Positions 1 through 7,608 of a stretch of 64,000 nt of DNA are shown in pieces; the first letter of the stretch is position 1; each line of letters begins with the position of its first letter. The stretch is taken from the NCBI GenBank assembly GCA_027486585.1, contig JAIXOU010000105.1:40945-104944 (forward strand), in the 5' to 3' direction. The translations under genes were made by a program, and so were the position numbers. This DNA comes from Verrucomicrobiaceae bacterium (GTDB taxonomy: Bacteria; Verrucomicrobiota; Verrucomicrobiia; Verrucomicrobiales; Verrucomicrobiaceae). Under the pieces are notes generated by a model, which was not told where the DNA came from, did no database searches, and saw nothing but the letters and a program-made list of their open reading frames with translations.

Positions 1-105
1 ATGATATTGGCGCGCAAGCTTTCGAAACGCTTTCTTGATCTCATCTGCGCTGGCTTCACGGGTGACGCCGAGAGTGGTGTAATAATCTTTAAAATTGGCT
101 GGCAT
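1..105 (-). CDS. J-domain (DnaJ-like) protein, N-terminus only
   Basis: The first 35 codons of a gene that runs off the left edge read [14 protein letters not shown] and continue with the [16 protein letters not shown] pattern. These are helices I and II of a J-domain, which in co-chaperones stimulates the ATPase of DnaK. The HPD motif would lie just outside the window. A good ribosome-binding site (GGAAGG, 7 nt before the ATG at 105) supports the start. Whether this is full DnaJ, CbpA or another J-protein cannot be told from the fragment. Confidence 0.85.
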   Translation of the reverse strand, partial: MPANFKDYYTTLGVTREASADEIKKAFRKLARQYH

Positions 106-255
106 GACGACACCTTCCGGCAGCTAGAGAGCTTTGTCGTTGCGATTCGGCGGGCATTCTTTGGTAGATTAAGTGAGTGACAAGGTAGTCAATGCTTGCT
201 ACAAAAACAACTCATCATCAGTTAGAATGATTTAATGATAAACCTGTGCCATCAA

Positions 256-1092
256 ATGAAATTCCAATCCTTTCTACTCGGTCTTTTCTTCATGTTCACA
301 TCTGCGGCTTCACTCTCAGCTCAGACGAATTGGGGTTCTACAGGTCTTACGACTGTTTCATTAACATTGACGTTTGAGCAGCAAACCCTACCGCTAAAAG
401 ACGAGTTTGGTAAAATATTAACCGGCGACGATGCAGATCTGACATTTACAAATAGCTACACTGTTACGACCCTTTCCAATGGGAACCCGATCAAGTCAGT
501 ATCGACCAATGAAGTGGGCGGTAAATGGGTCGCTTACAAATGGGGTAATGCGGAGATCATACGCCTCCTGGTTGAATCAGGAAGTTTGCAGCAAAAAGGC
601 AGATTCCCATACGTCGCGGGATGGTCTATCTACATGATCTATGATGTCGAAGGAAGGGCGACCGGAACCGTCGCCCGGCATACAGACAAGACAACGATAC
701 CGATCAATCTCGCGCTTGTCTGGAATGCTGGAGTAAGGGCGATCTCTGCGAAAACAGTCGTGACTGATAACACCCCCTTGGTTGGTGCACAAAGTCGCAC
801 GGAAACACGCTCATTTACCTCAGTCCTGAAGGGGCCGGGCACCGCGACAGTTCCCTATTTTGATGGGAATACACTGTCCTTGTTCGGACAATATTCGGGT
901 GGGGGTCGAGTCATCCCAAAGATCCAAGGCACAGGAGTAAATCGCGTCACGACTTTTGTGTATACTAACAATGCCCAACGCTTGAGTACAATTGTCGGGG
1001 GCTCCGAGGGCTTTGCTATCGAAGGTTCTATCAGTGTTGCAGCCGGTGTGATTGTTGATCTTGACGTCTTTAATGCCGGCTCTGGAAATTAG
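256..1092 (+). CDS. Secreted protein of unknown function
   Basis: The protein opens with a typical Sec signal peptide: Lys-containing start, a hydrophobic stretch LLGLFFMF, and a likely cleavage site after SLSAQ. I therefore prefer the ATG at 256, although an in-frame ATG lies at 235. The mature part (about 255 residues) is rich in Thr, Val and Gly with alternating polar and hydrophobic residues, which suggests a beta-rich exported protein. I recognise no family. The gene stands alone, with non-coding stretches on both sides. Confidence 0.6.
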   Translation: MKFQSFLLGLFFMFTSAASLSAQTNWGSTGLTTVSLTLTFEQQTLPLKDEFGKILTGDDADLTFTNSYTVTTLSNGNPIKSVSTNEVGGKWVAYKWGNAEIIRLLVESGSLQQKGRFPYVAGWSIYMIYDVEGRATGTVARHTDKTTIPINLALVWNAGVRAISAKTVVTDNTPLVGAQSRTETRSFTSVLKGPGTATVPYFDGNTLSLFGQYSGGGRVIPKIQGTGVNRVTTFVYTNNAQRLSTIVGGSEGFAIEGSISVAAGVIVDLDVFNAGSGN

Positions 1093-1395
1093 AAATGAAG
1101 GGGCTGTAGCTTTGAATCGCCGTTTCTGGTGAGTTTGTTGTAACAGGCCTGATGTTTTGGATATCAGGGAGCTGCACCCACAACTTCTGCAGGGATCTCT
1201 CAAACTAGGGTGACCGCGGAAAATAAAAATTCATTCAGCCTGCTGCAAAAGCGAGTGATGAGAGGGCTCTATTGCTGCCTGCATAGACAGAAAAGTTGCG
1301 ATGATCAGAGACTTTGGATGCAGATCAGGAGTCAGCAACCGTTGGGTCTCTAAAATCCGACCTTGATGCATCACGGGCTTCATCCTATTTGCTGA
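1093..1395. other. Intergenic stretch, no gene seen
   Basis: About 300 bp between the secreted unknown and trmO. Short reading frames occur on both strands, but none has a recognisable product or a good ribosome-binding site. No clear terminator hairpin was found. It presumably carries the trmO promoter. Confidence 0.5.
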
Positions 1396-2070
1396 ATGAT
1401 TACATTGAAAGTCATCGCCACCCTGCGGACTTGCTACACAGACAAGTTCGGCGTGCCACGTCAATCGGGCCTTGTGCCCAGTGCCTGGGGGGTTGTCGAG
1501 TTTGAGCCGACCTACCGCCGAGCAGAGGCTGTGCGTGGGATTGAGACATTTAGTCATCTTTGGCTGATTACACAGTTCCATCTTGTCAGTGAAGAACCAA
1601 CGTCCCTGACCGTTCGTCCGCCTAGACTCGGTGGCAATGAACGGCGTGGGGTGTTTGCCACCAGATCGCCTTTTCGCCCGAATCGGCTAACATTGAGTGT
1701 GGTGAAGTTGGATCGTGTCGATTGGGACGGGGATTTAGCACCGCGTCTCTTTGTCTCTGGCGTGGATCTGGTGGATGGGACGCCGATCTTTGATATCAAA
1801 CCCTATGTCCGTTTTGCCGACTCTATTCCTGATGCACGCAGCGGTTTTGCCGATCAGCCGCCGCCTCATTTACCAGTGATTTGGGACACGGAAAGCGCAG
1901 TGCCTGATGAGGTGCGGATCATCATTGATCAAACCCTGGCCCAACAACCGCAGCCAGCTTATCACGATGATAAAGGTCGTGAGTATGCCACCGAGATAGC
2001 GGGCTGGCGGGTAAAATGGAATGCCACGGCAGAAGGTGCTCGTGTGAACTCTTGCCTCTTCGTGGGATGA
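1396..2070 (+). CDS. trmO: tRNA (N6-threonylcarbamoyladenosine37-N6)-methyltransferase, TrmO/TsaA family
   Basis: The protein matches the TsaA/TrmO fold. It has the N-terminal segment with GVPRQSGLVP, the central SHLWLITQFH stretch, the signature RRGVFATRSPFRPNRL and the VDLVDGTPIFDIKPY motif. TrmO uses S-adenosylmethionine to methylate t6A at position 37 of ACN-decoding tRNAs in the cytoplasm. At 224 residues it is close to the E. coli enzyme. The stop codon overlaps the start of the next gene (ATGA), so the two are probably co-translated. Confidence 0.9.
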   Translation: MITLKVIATLRTCYTDKFGVPRQSGLVPSAWGVVEFEPTYRRAEAVRGIETFSHLWLITQFHLVSEEPTSLTVRPPRLGGNERRGVFATRSPFRPNRLTLSVVKLDRVDWDGDLAPRLFVSGVDLVDGTPIFDIKPYVRFADSIPDARSGFADQPPPHLPVIWDTESAVPDEVRIIIDQTLAQQPQPAYHDDKGREYATEIAGWRVKWNATAEGARVNSCLFVG

Positions 2071-2948
2071 AGTCATCGGAACATCTTTTTATGTCATCGC
2101 CCTCTCTATCTAGCCGCGCAGCTACAGAAACCGCCATGGCTCACGGCATCATTCCTGACCGCTGTGAGATTTTGCAAAATAGCAGCACGCTGGTTTTACG
2201 TTTAACTGAGTCCTTGGTCGCACGAGTCGTGCAGGATACCGACGGACCACGTCAGGGCACTGAATGGTTCGAGCGGGAAAATGCCATCGCGCTGCATCTC
2301 ACGCTGGCTGGCGCGCCAGTGATCCCACTGCATCCAGATCTGCCGCCTGGGCCTCATCAACATTTGGGATATCCGATGAATTTTTGGCAGTTCGTGACTC
2401 GGATTGCAGCTGATCCAGACCCTCACTCGGTGGGGCTCACGCTGCGCCGCTGTCATGAGATCATGCGCCACTTCGTCAAACCGTTGCCCAAGCTGGCCAT
2501 CCTCACGGAGAGCCTTTGCATCCTCCATGACCGCGAGCTTTTTCCAAAAGCCACACAGCAGATGCTAGTGGATCATCTCACTGAAAGCATCACCGTGCTC
2601 ATTGAGTATCCGCATCAGCCTCTTCATGGAGATGCGCATCTGGGAAACTTCATGAATACCACTTCTGGGCTGCTGCTCACCGATTGGGAAGATACCTTTT
2701 CTGGTCCCGTCGAGTGGGACCTCGCCTCGGTCATCTGGAACGCGCAGCTTTTAGAAAACGACGACGCTACTGTGAAAGCCATCCGAGATGCGTATGGCTC
2801 GGTCGATGAGCGTGCTCTGCATCATAGCCTGATTGGTCGTGCTGTTGTCATGACGGCCTGGTATCCCATTCTCTACCCCAATCCCAACCCTGAGCGTCAG
2901 TCTAGATTGCAACGTCGTATCGAGTGGTTGGAATCGATGCAGAAGTGA
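2067..2948 (+). CDS. Aminoglycoside phosphotransferase (APH)-fold kinase
   Basis: The catalytic loop HGDAHLGN followed by a DWED metal-binding motif (about 20 residues later) is the signature of the APH/choline-kinase fold. These kinases transfer the ATP gamma-phosphate to small hydroxylated molecules. The substrate is unknown, and resistance should not be assumed. I chose the ATG at 2067 because it forms an ATGA overlap with the trmO stop. ATGs at 2091 and 2016 are alternatives. About 293 residues, usual for the family. Confidence 0.75.
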   Translation: MKSSEHLFMSSPSLSSRAATETAMAHGIIPDRCEILQNSSTLVLRLTESLVARVVQDTDGPRQGTEWFERENAIALHLTLAGAPVIPLHPDLPPGPHQHLGYPMNFWQFVTRIAADPDPHSVGLTLRRCHEIMRHFVKPLPKLAILTESLCILHDRELFPKATQQMLVDHLTESITVLIEYPHQPLHGDAHLGNFMNTTSGLLLTDWEDTFSGPVEWDLASVIWNAQLLENDDATVKAIRDAYGSVDERALHHSLIGRAVVMTAWYPILYPNPNPERQSRLQRRIEWLESMQK

Positions 2949-2970
2949 TTTGCGGCTTCGCTGCCTAGTC

Positions 2971-3999
2971 TCAAGCAATCGCCGTCAGGACATCTTTCAC
3001 TAGGCCTGGACCGCGATAAACAAGGCCGGAATAGACTTGGACGAGGGCGGCACCCGCTTGGAGTTTTTCCTGGGCATCAGCTCCGCTAAGAATGCCGCCA
3101 ACACCGATGATGGGAGTTTGTTCGCGGAGCAGTTCACGGAAGGCCGAGATGACTTGCGTCGAGCGCACTTTCACAGGCGCACCGCTGAGACCCCCAGCTT
3201 CGTTTTCTAAAGGATGGCCACTGATGGCGGCACGATTGATGGTGGTGTTCGTGGCGATCACGCCATCGACTGCCAATTCATTGAACACTCGTGCTAAAGC
3301 CTCAATCTGCGCGGCTTCCAGATCTGGAGCGATCTTGACGAGCATCGGCACTTTTTTGCCCGTGTCTTTTTGCAGGCTTGCCTGCTCTTTTTTGAGCGCA
3401 CCGAGCAATTGTCGGATCGACTCCTCTGCCTGAAGATCCCGCAGGCCCTTGGTATTGGGTGAGCTGATGTTCACGGCGATGTAATCCGCCACGGGGTAGG
3501 CCACTTTCAGGCAATACAGATAATCGTTCACCGCAGCCTCATTGGGCGTATCGAAATTTTTACCAATGTTCACACCGACGACGGCTTTGCAGCGGCGCTT
3601 TTCCAGGCGCTTCACCGCAGCATGAATGCCCACATTATTAAACCCCATGCGATTGATCAGGGCTTCATGTTCAGGCAGACGGAAGAGGCGCGGCTTAGGA
3701 TTCCCGGGTTGTGGGCGGGGCGTCAAGGTGCCGACTTCGACAAAGCCGAATCCAAGTGCGCTCCAGGCCTCGACGGCTGAGGCAGATTTATCCATGCCAG
3801 CGGCTAGGCCGAGGGCATTTGGGAAGGTGAGCCCAAGGCACTGAACAGGAGTTTGAGGCAAGCTACCCTGTCCTGCGGTGAGCAGGCCAAAGCCATTGGC
3901 AATCCGCATCATCCGAGTCGTCCATTCATGCGCCCGCTCGGCATCCATTTTAAAGAGCCAAGGTTTCAGGGCGGGATAGAGACTGGCGACGAGTGACAT
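2971..3999 (-). CDS. pyrD: Dihydroorotate dehydrogenase (quinone), class 2
   Basis: Oxidises dihydroorotate to orotate in pyrimidine synthesis, passing electrons via FMN to membrane quinone. The class 2 N-terminal extension (YPALKPWLFKMDAERAHEW) anchors it to the membrane. Seen further on are the GLAAGMDK substrate and FMN loop, NRMGFNN, NISSPNTKGLR with the catalytic Ser, KIAPDL, and the C-terminal GVGGI and LVQVYSGLVYRGPG phosphate-binding elements. 342 residues is the normal length. It is convergent with the kinase gene, leaving only 22 bp between the stops. Confidence 0.97.
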   Translation of the reverse strand: MSLVASLYPALKPWLFKMDAERAHEWTTRMMRIANGFGLLTAGQGSLPQTPVQCLGLTFPNALGLAAGMDKSASAVEAWSALGFGFVEVGTLTPRPQPGNPKPRLFRLPEHEALINRMGFNNVGIHAAVKRLEKRRCKAVVGVNIGKNFDTPNEAAVNDYLYCLKVAYPVADYIAVNISSPNTKGLRDLQAEESIRQLLGALKKEQASLQKDTGKKVPMLVKIAPDLEAAQIEALARVFNELAVDGVIATNTTINRAAISGHPLENEAGGLSGAPVKVRSTQVISAFRELLREQTPIIGVGGILSGADAQEKLQAGAALVQVYSGLVYRGPGLVKDVLTAIA

Positions 4000-4115
4000 T
4001 CCTCTTCAAAGCCTCAGCCACGCCCAGTGTCAATGAAGAGTCCTCGGGGGCTCTCGCCTTTTCTAGTGAAACGGCGGTTGCTTCGAACTGGCCTTACATG
4101 TAGGATTTTCCCACT

Positions 4116-4352
4116 ATGACTACCGTGCTATCACAAAAGGGGCAAGTCGTGCTCCCTGGCCTTGTGCGCCAGCAGTTGAATCTTCAGGCTGGCGACGATT
4201 TCGAAGTCTTCGTCGAAGACGATGACAGCATCACGCTTCGACGTATCAGCAAGCCTGCAAATCATGGCTTGGTCGATCTCCTGCTTGCCTGCCCCACGTC
4301 CTTCGAGATCCCCGTGCGCGACCGCGACGACTCCGAACCACCTGCGCTGTGA
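4116..4352 (+). CDS. vapB: AbrB/MazE-type antitoxin (VapB)
   Basis: A 78-residue protein with the SpoVT-AbrB swapped-hairpin motif near its start (SQKGQVVLP, followed by a hydrophobic beta-strand and an acidic segment). It binds its own promoter and neutralises the partner toxin through its acidic C-terminus. Its stop overlaps the GTG start of vapC (GTGA), a typical antitoxin-toxin coupling. Confidence 0.88.
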   Translation: MTTVLSQKGQVVLPGLVRQQLNLQAGDDFEVFVEDDDSITLRRISKPANHGLVDLLLACPTSFEIPVRDRDDSEPPAL

Positions 4353-4765
4353 GCTACCTTGTCGATACTAATATATACAGTGAACCGGTTAAACCCAAAC
4401 CGGAGCCCAAGGTCGTCGAATGGCTACGCAAACACGAGCGTGAACTTTATATCAGCACTGTCACCATTGGTGAGATACGCCGCGGTATCGAACGGCTGCC
4501 TGAAGGCAAACGCAAGGCCCAGTTGCGCTTATGGTTGCAATCCATTTGCGACTGCATGAAAGGCCGCGTCCTCAGTTTTAACATTAGCACTGCTCATGTT
4601 TGGGGACAGCTAAAAGCCAAGTGGGACAAGGCAGGCATCAACGTTCCGTCGCTTGACAGTCAGATCGCAGCGACAGCCCATCGGCATGGATTGACAGTGG
4701 TCACGAGGAATACCGCGGACTTCAATAAGACAGGCGTGAAGATTCTGAATCCTTTTGATATCTGA
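4349..4765 (+). CDS. vapC: VapC-type PIN-domain ribonuclease toxin
   Basis: All PIN active-site acids are visible: Asp in YLVDTN near the start, Glu in TIGEIRRG, Asp in SLDSQIAATA and Asp in TRNTADF at the C-terminus. VapC toxins cut RNA, often initiator tRNA or 23S rRNA, using Mg2+. The start is a GTG inside the last codons of vapB. 138 residues is normal. All motifs are intact, so the toxin is probably active. Confidence 0.93.
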   Translation: MSYLVDTNIYSEPVKPKPEPKVVEWLRKHERELYISTVTIGEIRRGIERLPEGKRKAQLRLWLQSICDCMKGRVLSFNISTAHVWGQLKAKWDKAGINVPSLDSQIAATAHRHGLTVVTRNTADFNKTGVKILNPFDI

Positions 4766-4772
4766 GTCACCC

Positions 4773-4810
4773 GAGACTCACGCCTTTTCAAAGGCATCCG
4801 CTACGCGCAG
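4773..4810 (-). pseudogene. Relic of a gatA 3' end
   Basis: Read on the minus strand, this segment encodes LRVADAFEKA and a stop, the same C-terminus as the intact gatA that ends at 5523. The 35-bp stretch 4773-4807 matches 5518-5552 at 33 of 35 positions. Both differences fall at third codon positions and are silent. The relic is bounded by vapC on one side and parD on the other. It looks like the 3' tip of a gatA from a related genome, brought in with the parDE cassette. Confidence 0.7.
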
Positions 4811-4889
4811 CGGACTGTCACATTGCCCTATTCCTTATACAATCCAGACACTCGACAAACCGAGTGTGGTTTGATACAATCTCACAATC

Positions 4890-5183
4890 ATGTCCACAGT
4901 AGCCATTCAGCTCCCAGACGAACTTACCCAGTTCGTGAATCAATCGGTTCGCTCCGGTGGTTTTCACACGACGGACGAATTCTTCATCAGTATTGTCTCG
5001 ATGTATAAGGATCAGGTCGAAGAAAGTCTCAGTGAAGCTGATCAAGTGAAGCTCGAAAGCCTACGGTGTGATCTTCAGATTGGTATTGACCAGCTCGACC
5101 GCGGCGAAGGCAGCGAAATGGATTGGGATGAGTTTTTTGCTGATCGCCACAGAGCCTACGCAGATCGTCACTCCGCCTCATAG
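4890..5183 (+). CDS. parD: ParD-like antitoxin
   Basis: A 97-residue protein beginning STVAIQLPDELTQFV with a ribbon-helix-helix pattern. It continues with GGFHTTDEFF, typical of ParD antitoxins (usually GxYxxxSEyvR), and ends in a charged, probably disordered tail that would wrap around the toxin. It lies 3 bp before the parE gene. ParD proteins repress their own operon and block ParE. Confidence 0.85.
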   Translation: MSTVAIQLPDELTQFVNQSVRSGGFHTTDEFFISIVSMYKDQVEESLSEADQVKLESLRCDLQIGIDQLDRGEGSEMDWDEFFADRHRAYADRHSAS

Positions 5184-5186
5184 TTC

Positions 5187-5483
5187 ATGGCTAAAGTCGA
5201 GTATTCGAGTGCTGCTAAAGCTGACCTACGTGAGATCTGGGACTATATCTCACTAGATAGCCAGTTCCAAGCAGATCGGCTGATTGCCAAGTTCCGCGAA
5301 AAACTTCAGCACCTCGCGAAATGGAACACGATGGGGCGCCCTCGTCCAGAATTCGGCAAGGACTGCCGCAGTTATCCCTTCGGTAAATACTGTTTCTACT
5401 TTAGGCCCATTGAAGACGGAGTCGAAGTCATTCGCGTGCTGCACTCTGCACGCGACCTCGATCAAATCGGCTTCCCTGAGTAA
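5187..5483 (+). CDS. parE: ParE/RelE-superfamily toxin
   Basis: 98 residues with the ParE pattern: an N-terminal YSSAAKADLREIWDYI helix, the GRPRPEF turn, the YPFGKYCFYFRP beta-strands, and the C-terminal VIRVLHSARDL typical of ParE (RVLHxxRD). ParE toxins usually poison DNA gyrase. It follows parD closely and converges on gatA, with 39 bp between the stops. No disruption is seen. Confidence 0.9.
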   Translation: MAKVEYSSAAKADLREIWDYISLDSQFQADRLIAKFREKLQHLAKWNTMGRPRPEFGKDCRSYPFGKYCFYFRPIEDGVEVIRVLHSARDLDQIGFPE

Positions 5484-5522
5484 TACCTTAGATCGTGTAA
5501 AACAGCCCAGTTCCACAGAGAC

Positions 5523-6944
5523 TCACGCCTTTTCAAAAGCATCCGCCACGCGAATGAGCGTCATTTCATCCAGCGGCTTGCCGATGATCTGAAGTCCGAC
5601 GGGCAGTGACTTGCCATCTTCCAGGGCCGTGCCGCAGGGCACGCTGATCGCTGGAAGTCCGGCAAGATTCACGGGGATGGTGAAAATATCCTCCAGATAG
5701 GCCGCCAGCGGATTGTCCTTCAGAGCACCCAGTTTGTGCGCTGGAGTCGGGCTGGTCGGACTGACGATCACGTCCACTTTTTCAAATGCCTGCTCAAAGT
5801 CCTGTCGGATAAGCGTGCGGGCACGTTGGGCTTTCAGGTAATAGGCATCGTAGTAGCCACTGCTGAGCACGTACGTGCCGAGAAGAATACGGCGCTTCAC
5901 TTCCGGGCCGAAGCCCTCTTCCCGAGACATCATGTAATGCTCCATGAGATCCGCGGCTGCGGCGCTACGGTGACCATAGCGCACGCCATCAAAGCGCGCC
6001 AGATTGGCTGAGGCCTCGGCTGGGGCGATGATGTAGTAAGTGCTCACGCCGACATCCGTATGCGGCAGACTGATCTCGACTGGGATGGCACCCAGCGCTT
6101 CGAGTTTCTTGATAGCTGCATTTACGGCAGCGGAGACGCCCGCATGAATACCAGAAATAAAATACTCCTTCGGCAGACCAATGCGCAGACCTTTGATATC
6201 CTTACCCAGCGCACTCGTAAAGTCCGGCACGGAGACATCCAGGGAGGTGGAGTCACGCGCATCTTTGCCACAAAGATGGTTCAGCAAAATGGCTGAATCC
6301 TCCACCGTCTTCGTGATCGGGCCGATCTGATCCAGCGATGAGGCAAAGGCGACCAAGCCATAACGGGAAATGCGTCCGTAAGTCGGCTTCAGGCCCACGC
6401 AGCCGCAAAGCGCAGCTGGTTGGCGGATGGAGCCGCCGGTATCAGAGCCTAGTGTGGCGATGGCCAGATTCCCAGCCACGGCAGCGGCACTGCCACCGCT
6501 GCTACCACCGGGGATACGCTCCAGATCCCGAGGATTGCGCGTCACTCCCAGGGCTGAGTTTTCGGTCGAAGAACCCATGGCAAATTCGTCCATGTTCAGG
6601 CGGCCAAAAGGTACGGCACCCGCGCTGCGCAGCTTCACGATAGCGCCGGCGTCATAGGGGGCCGTGTAGTTCTCTGCCAGCATCCGCGATCCACAGGTGC
6701 AGGGCTCACCGATGACGTTCATATTATCTTTGATCCCAATCGGGATGCCACCGAGTGGCTGAGAGACATCCGCCTGATCCGCCTCTTTGAGCGCCTTTTC
6801 CAGATCCCAGGATAGATAAGCTCCGATACTGGCATTTTGCGTATCGATGGCCTTGGCCACATCGGTCACGATGTCACGCGGGGAGATTTCTTTGGCAAGC
6901 AAACGCTGACGCAGCGTGGCAATGGTGGAGTTAGCGAGGGACAT
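5523..6944 (-). CDS. gatA: Asp-tRNA(Asn)/Glu-tRNA(Gln) amidotransferase subunit A
   Basis: Amidase-signature subunit that supplies ammonia for converting Glu-tRNAGln to Gln-tRNAGln, and often Asp-tRNAAsn to Asn-tRNAAsn. The catalytic Lys is in IPIGIKDN, the cis-Ser in GSDTGGSIRQPA, and the nucleophile Ser in the GGSSGGSAAAVAG loop. 473 residues is normal. gatC lies 113 bp upstream on the same strand. gatB is not in the window, so the complex must be completed elsewhere. The 3' end has been duplicated (see 4773-4810). Confidence 0.97.
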   Translation of the reverse strand: MSLANSTIATLRQRLLAKEISPRDIVTDVAKAIDTQNASIGAYLSWDLEKALKEADQADVSQPLGGIPIGIKDNMNVIGEPCTCGSRMLAENYTAPYDAGAIVKLRSAGAVPFGRLNMDEFAMGSSTENSALGVTRNPRDLERIPGGSSGGSAAAVAGNLAIATLGSDTGGSIRQPAALCGCVGLKPTYGRISRYGLVAFASSLDQIGPITKTVEDSAILLNHLCGKDARDSTSLDVSVPDFTSALGKDIKGLRIGLPKEYFISGIHAGVSAAVNAAIKKLEALGAIPVEISLPHTDVGVSTYYIIAPAEASANLARFDGVRYGHRSAAAADLMEHYMMSREEGFGPEVKRRILLGTYVLSSGYYDAYYLKAQRARTLIRQDFEQAFEKVDVIVSPTSPTPAHKLGALKDNPLAAYLEDIFTIPVNLAGLPAISVPCGTALEDGKSLPVGLQIIGKPLDEMTLIRVADAFEKA

Positions 6945-6961
6945 GAAGAGAAAAGTAAAAA

Positions 6962-7042
6962 GTGTTTCGTTTTGAGTGCTTAGTCCAGAGGGCCTTCGTG
7001 TGTTCTTCGATCAAACGACACTGAGCACTCAAGACCAAACAC
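6962..7042. repeat. 81-bp inverted-repeat element between gatC and gatA
   Basis: Two 23-nt arms, 6962-6984 and 7020-7042, are inverted copies of each other at 20 of 23 positions. They enclose a 35-nt loop and fill most of the gatC-gatA spacer. In RNA this would form a long hairpin. It could be a small non-autonomous palindromic element or an attenuator between the two subunits. No second copy was seen in the window. Confidence 0.65.
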
Positions 7043-7057
7043 AGGCTTGGGCGCGCC

Positions 7058-7342
7058 TCATTCCATCACCTTCGGAATCTGGAACTGATCCATGGCACGT
7101 CGGGGCGCGTTGGAGAGCGCTTCCTCCTGAGTAAACCCAGGCCGGGCGATGTCTGGGCGGATCACATCAAAGATGGGCATCGCATGAGCACTCGGCTCGG
7201 CATCCAGTTGATAGGTACTGAGCTGGTCGATGTGACCCAGGATACGATTGAGCTGCCCTTGATACTGCACCGCCTCCTCCTCAGAGAGGGCTAGGCGTGA
7301 GAGCTTGGCAATGTGGTGGATGTCGATCTGCGGGGACGGCAT
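7058..7342 (-). CDS. gatC: Asp-tRNA(Asn)/Glu-tRNA(Gln) amidotransferase subunit C
   Basis: A 94-residue protein with the GatC pattern: IHHIAKLSRLALSEEE near the start, then QLNRILGHIDQL, and the extended RPDIARPGFTQEEALSNAP segment that wraps between GatA and GatB. It stabilises the amidotransferase complex. It is upstream of gatA on the same strand, separated by the inverted-repeat element. Start ATG at 7342. Confidence 0.95.
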   Translation of the reverse strand: MPSPQIDIHHIAKLSRLALSEEEAVQYQGQLNRILGHIDQLSTYQLDAEPSAHAMPIFDVIRPDIARPGFTQEEALSNAPRRAMDQFQIPKVME

Positions 7343-7476
7343 ACCTGCTTTTTAAACCGGAGAACACGCCGCGCAAGCGGCCCTTTCGCAAGCGCTAAGA
7401 CTCTGATGAGGGCAGCAAGCCGTTCCCCGTTTTTCCGCGCACAGGATTCGATGGAGCTTAGGCGTCCTCGCCAGAC

Positions 7477-7500
7477 ATCGGCCAGAGGCGTCTGGCCGAT
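7477..7500. repeat. Perfect 10-bp stem-loop in the gatC-fic spacer
   Basis: ATCGGCCAGA, a 4-nt loop GGCG, then TCTGGCCGAT. The stem is perfect and GC-rich but has no T-run on either strand, so it is not a standard terminator. It sits between the gatC start and the fic stop (7343-7608), where no gene is visible. Confidence 0.6.
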
Positions 7501-7608
7501 TTCTCCGAATCGAAAACCAGTCAGCTGTTGGCGGTTGGTTTAAAGACCAGCTTCCAGGCATCTTTTCTCTGTTGAAAAAAGGTCGAAGGCAGAAGGGTGA
7601 CGGAGGAA

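Noticed and set aside
2067..2948. Aminoglycoside resistance gene
   Set aside because: Only the generic APH-kinase motifs are seen; the context (trmO) gives no support for resistance.
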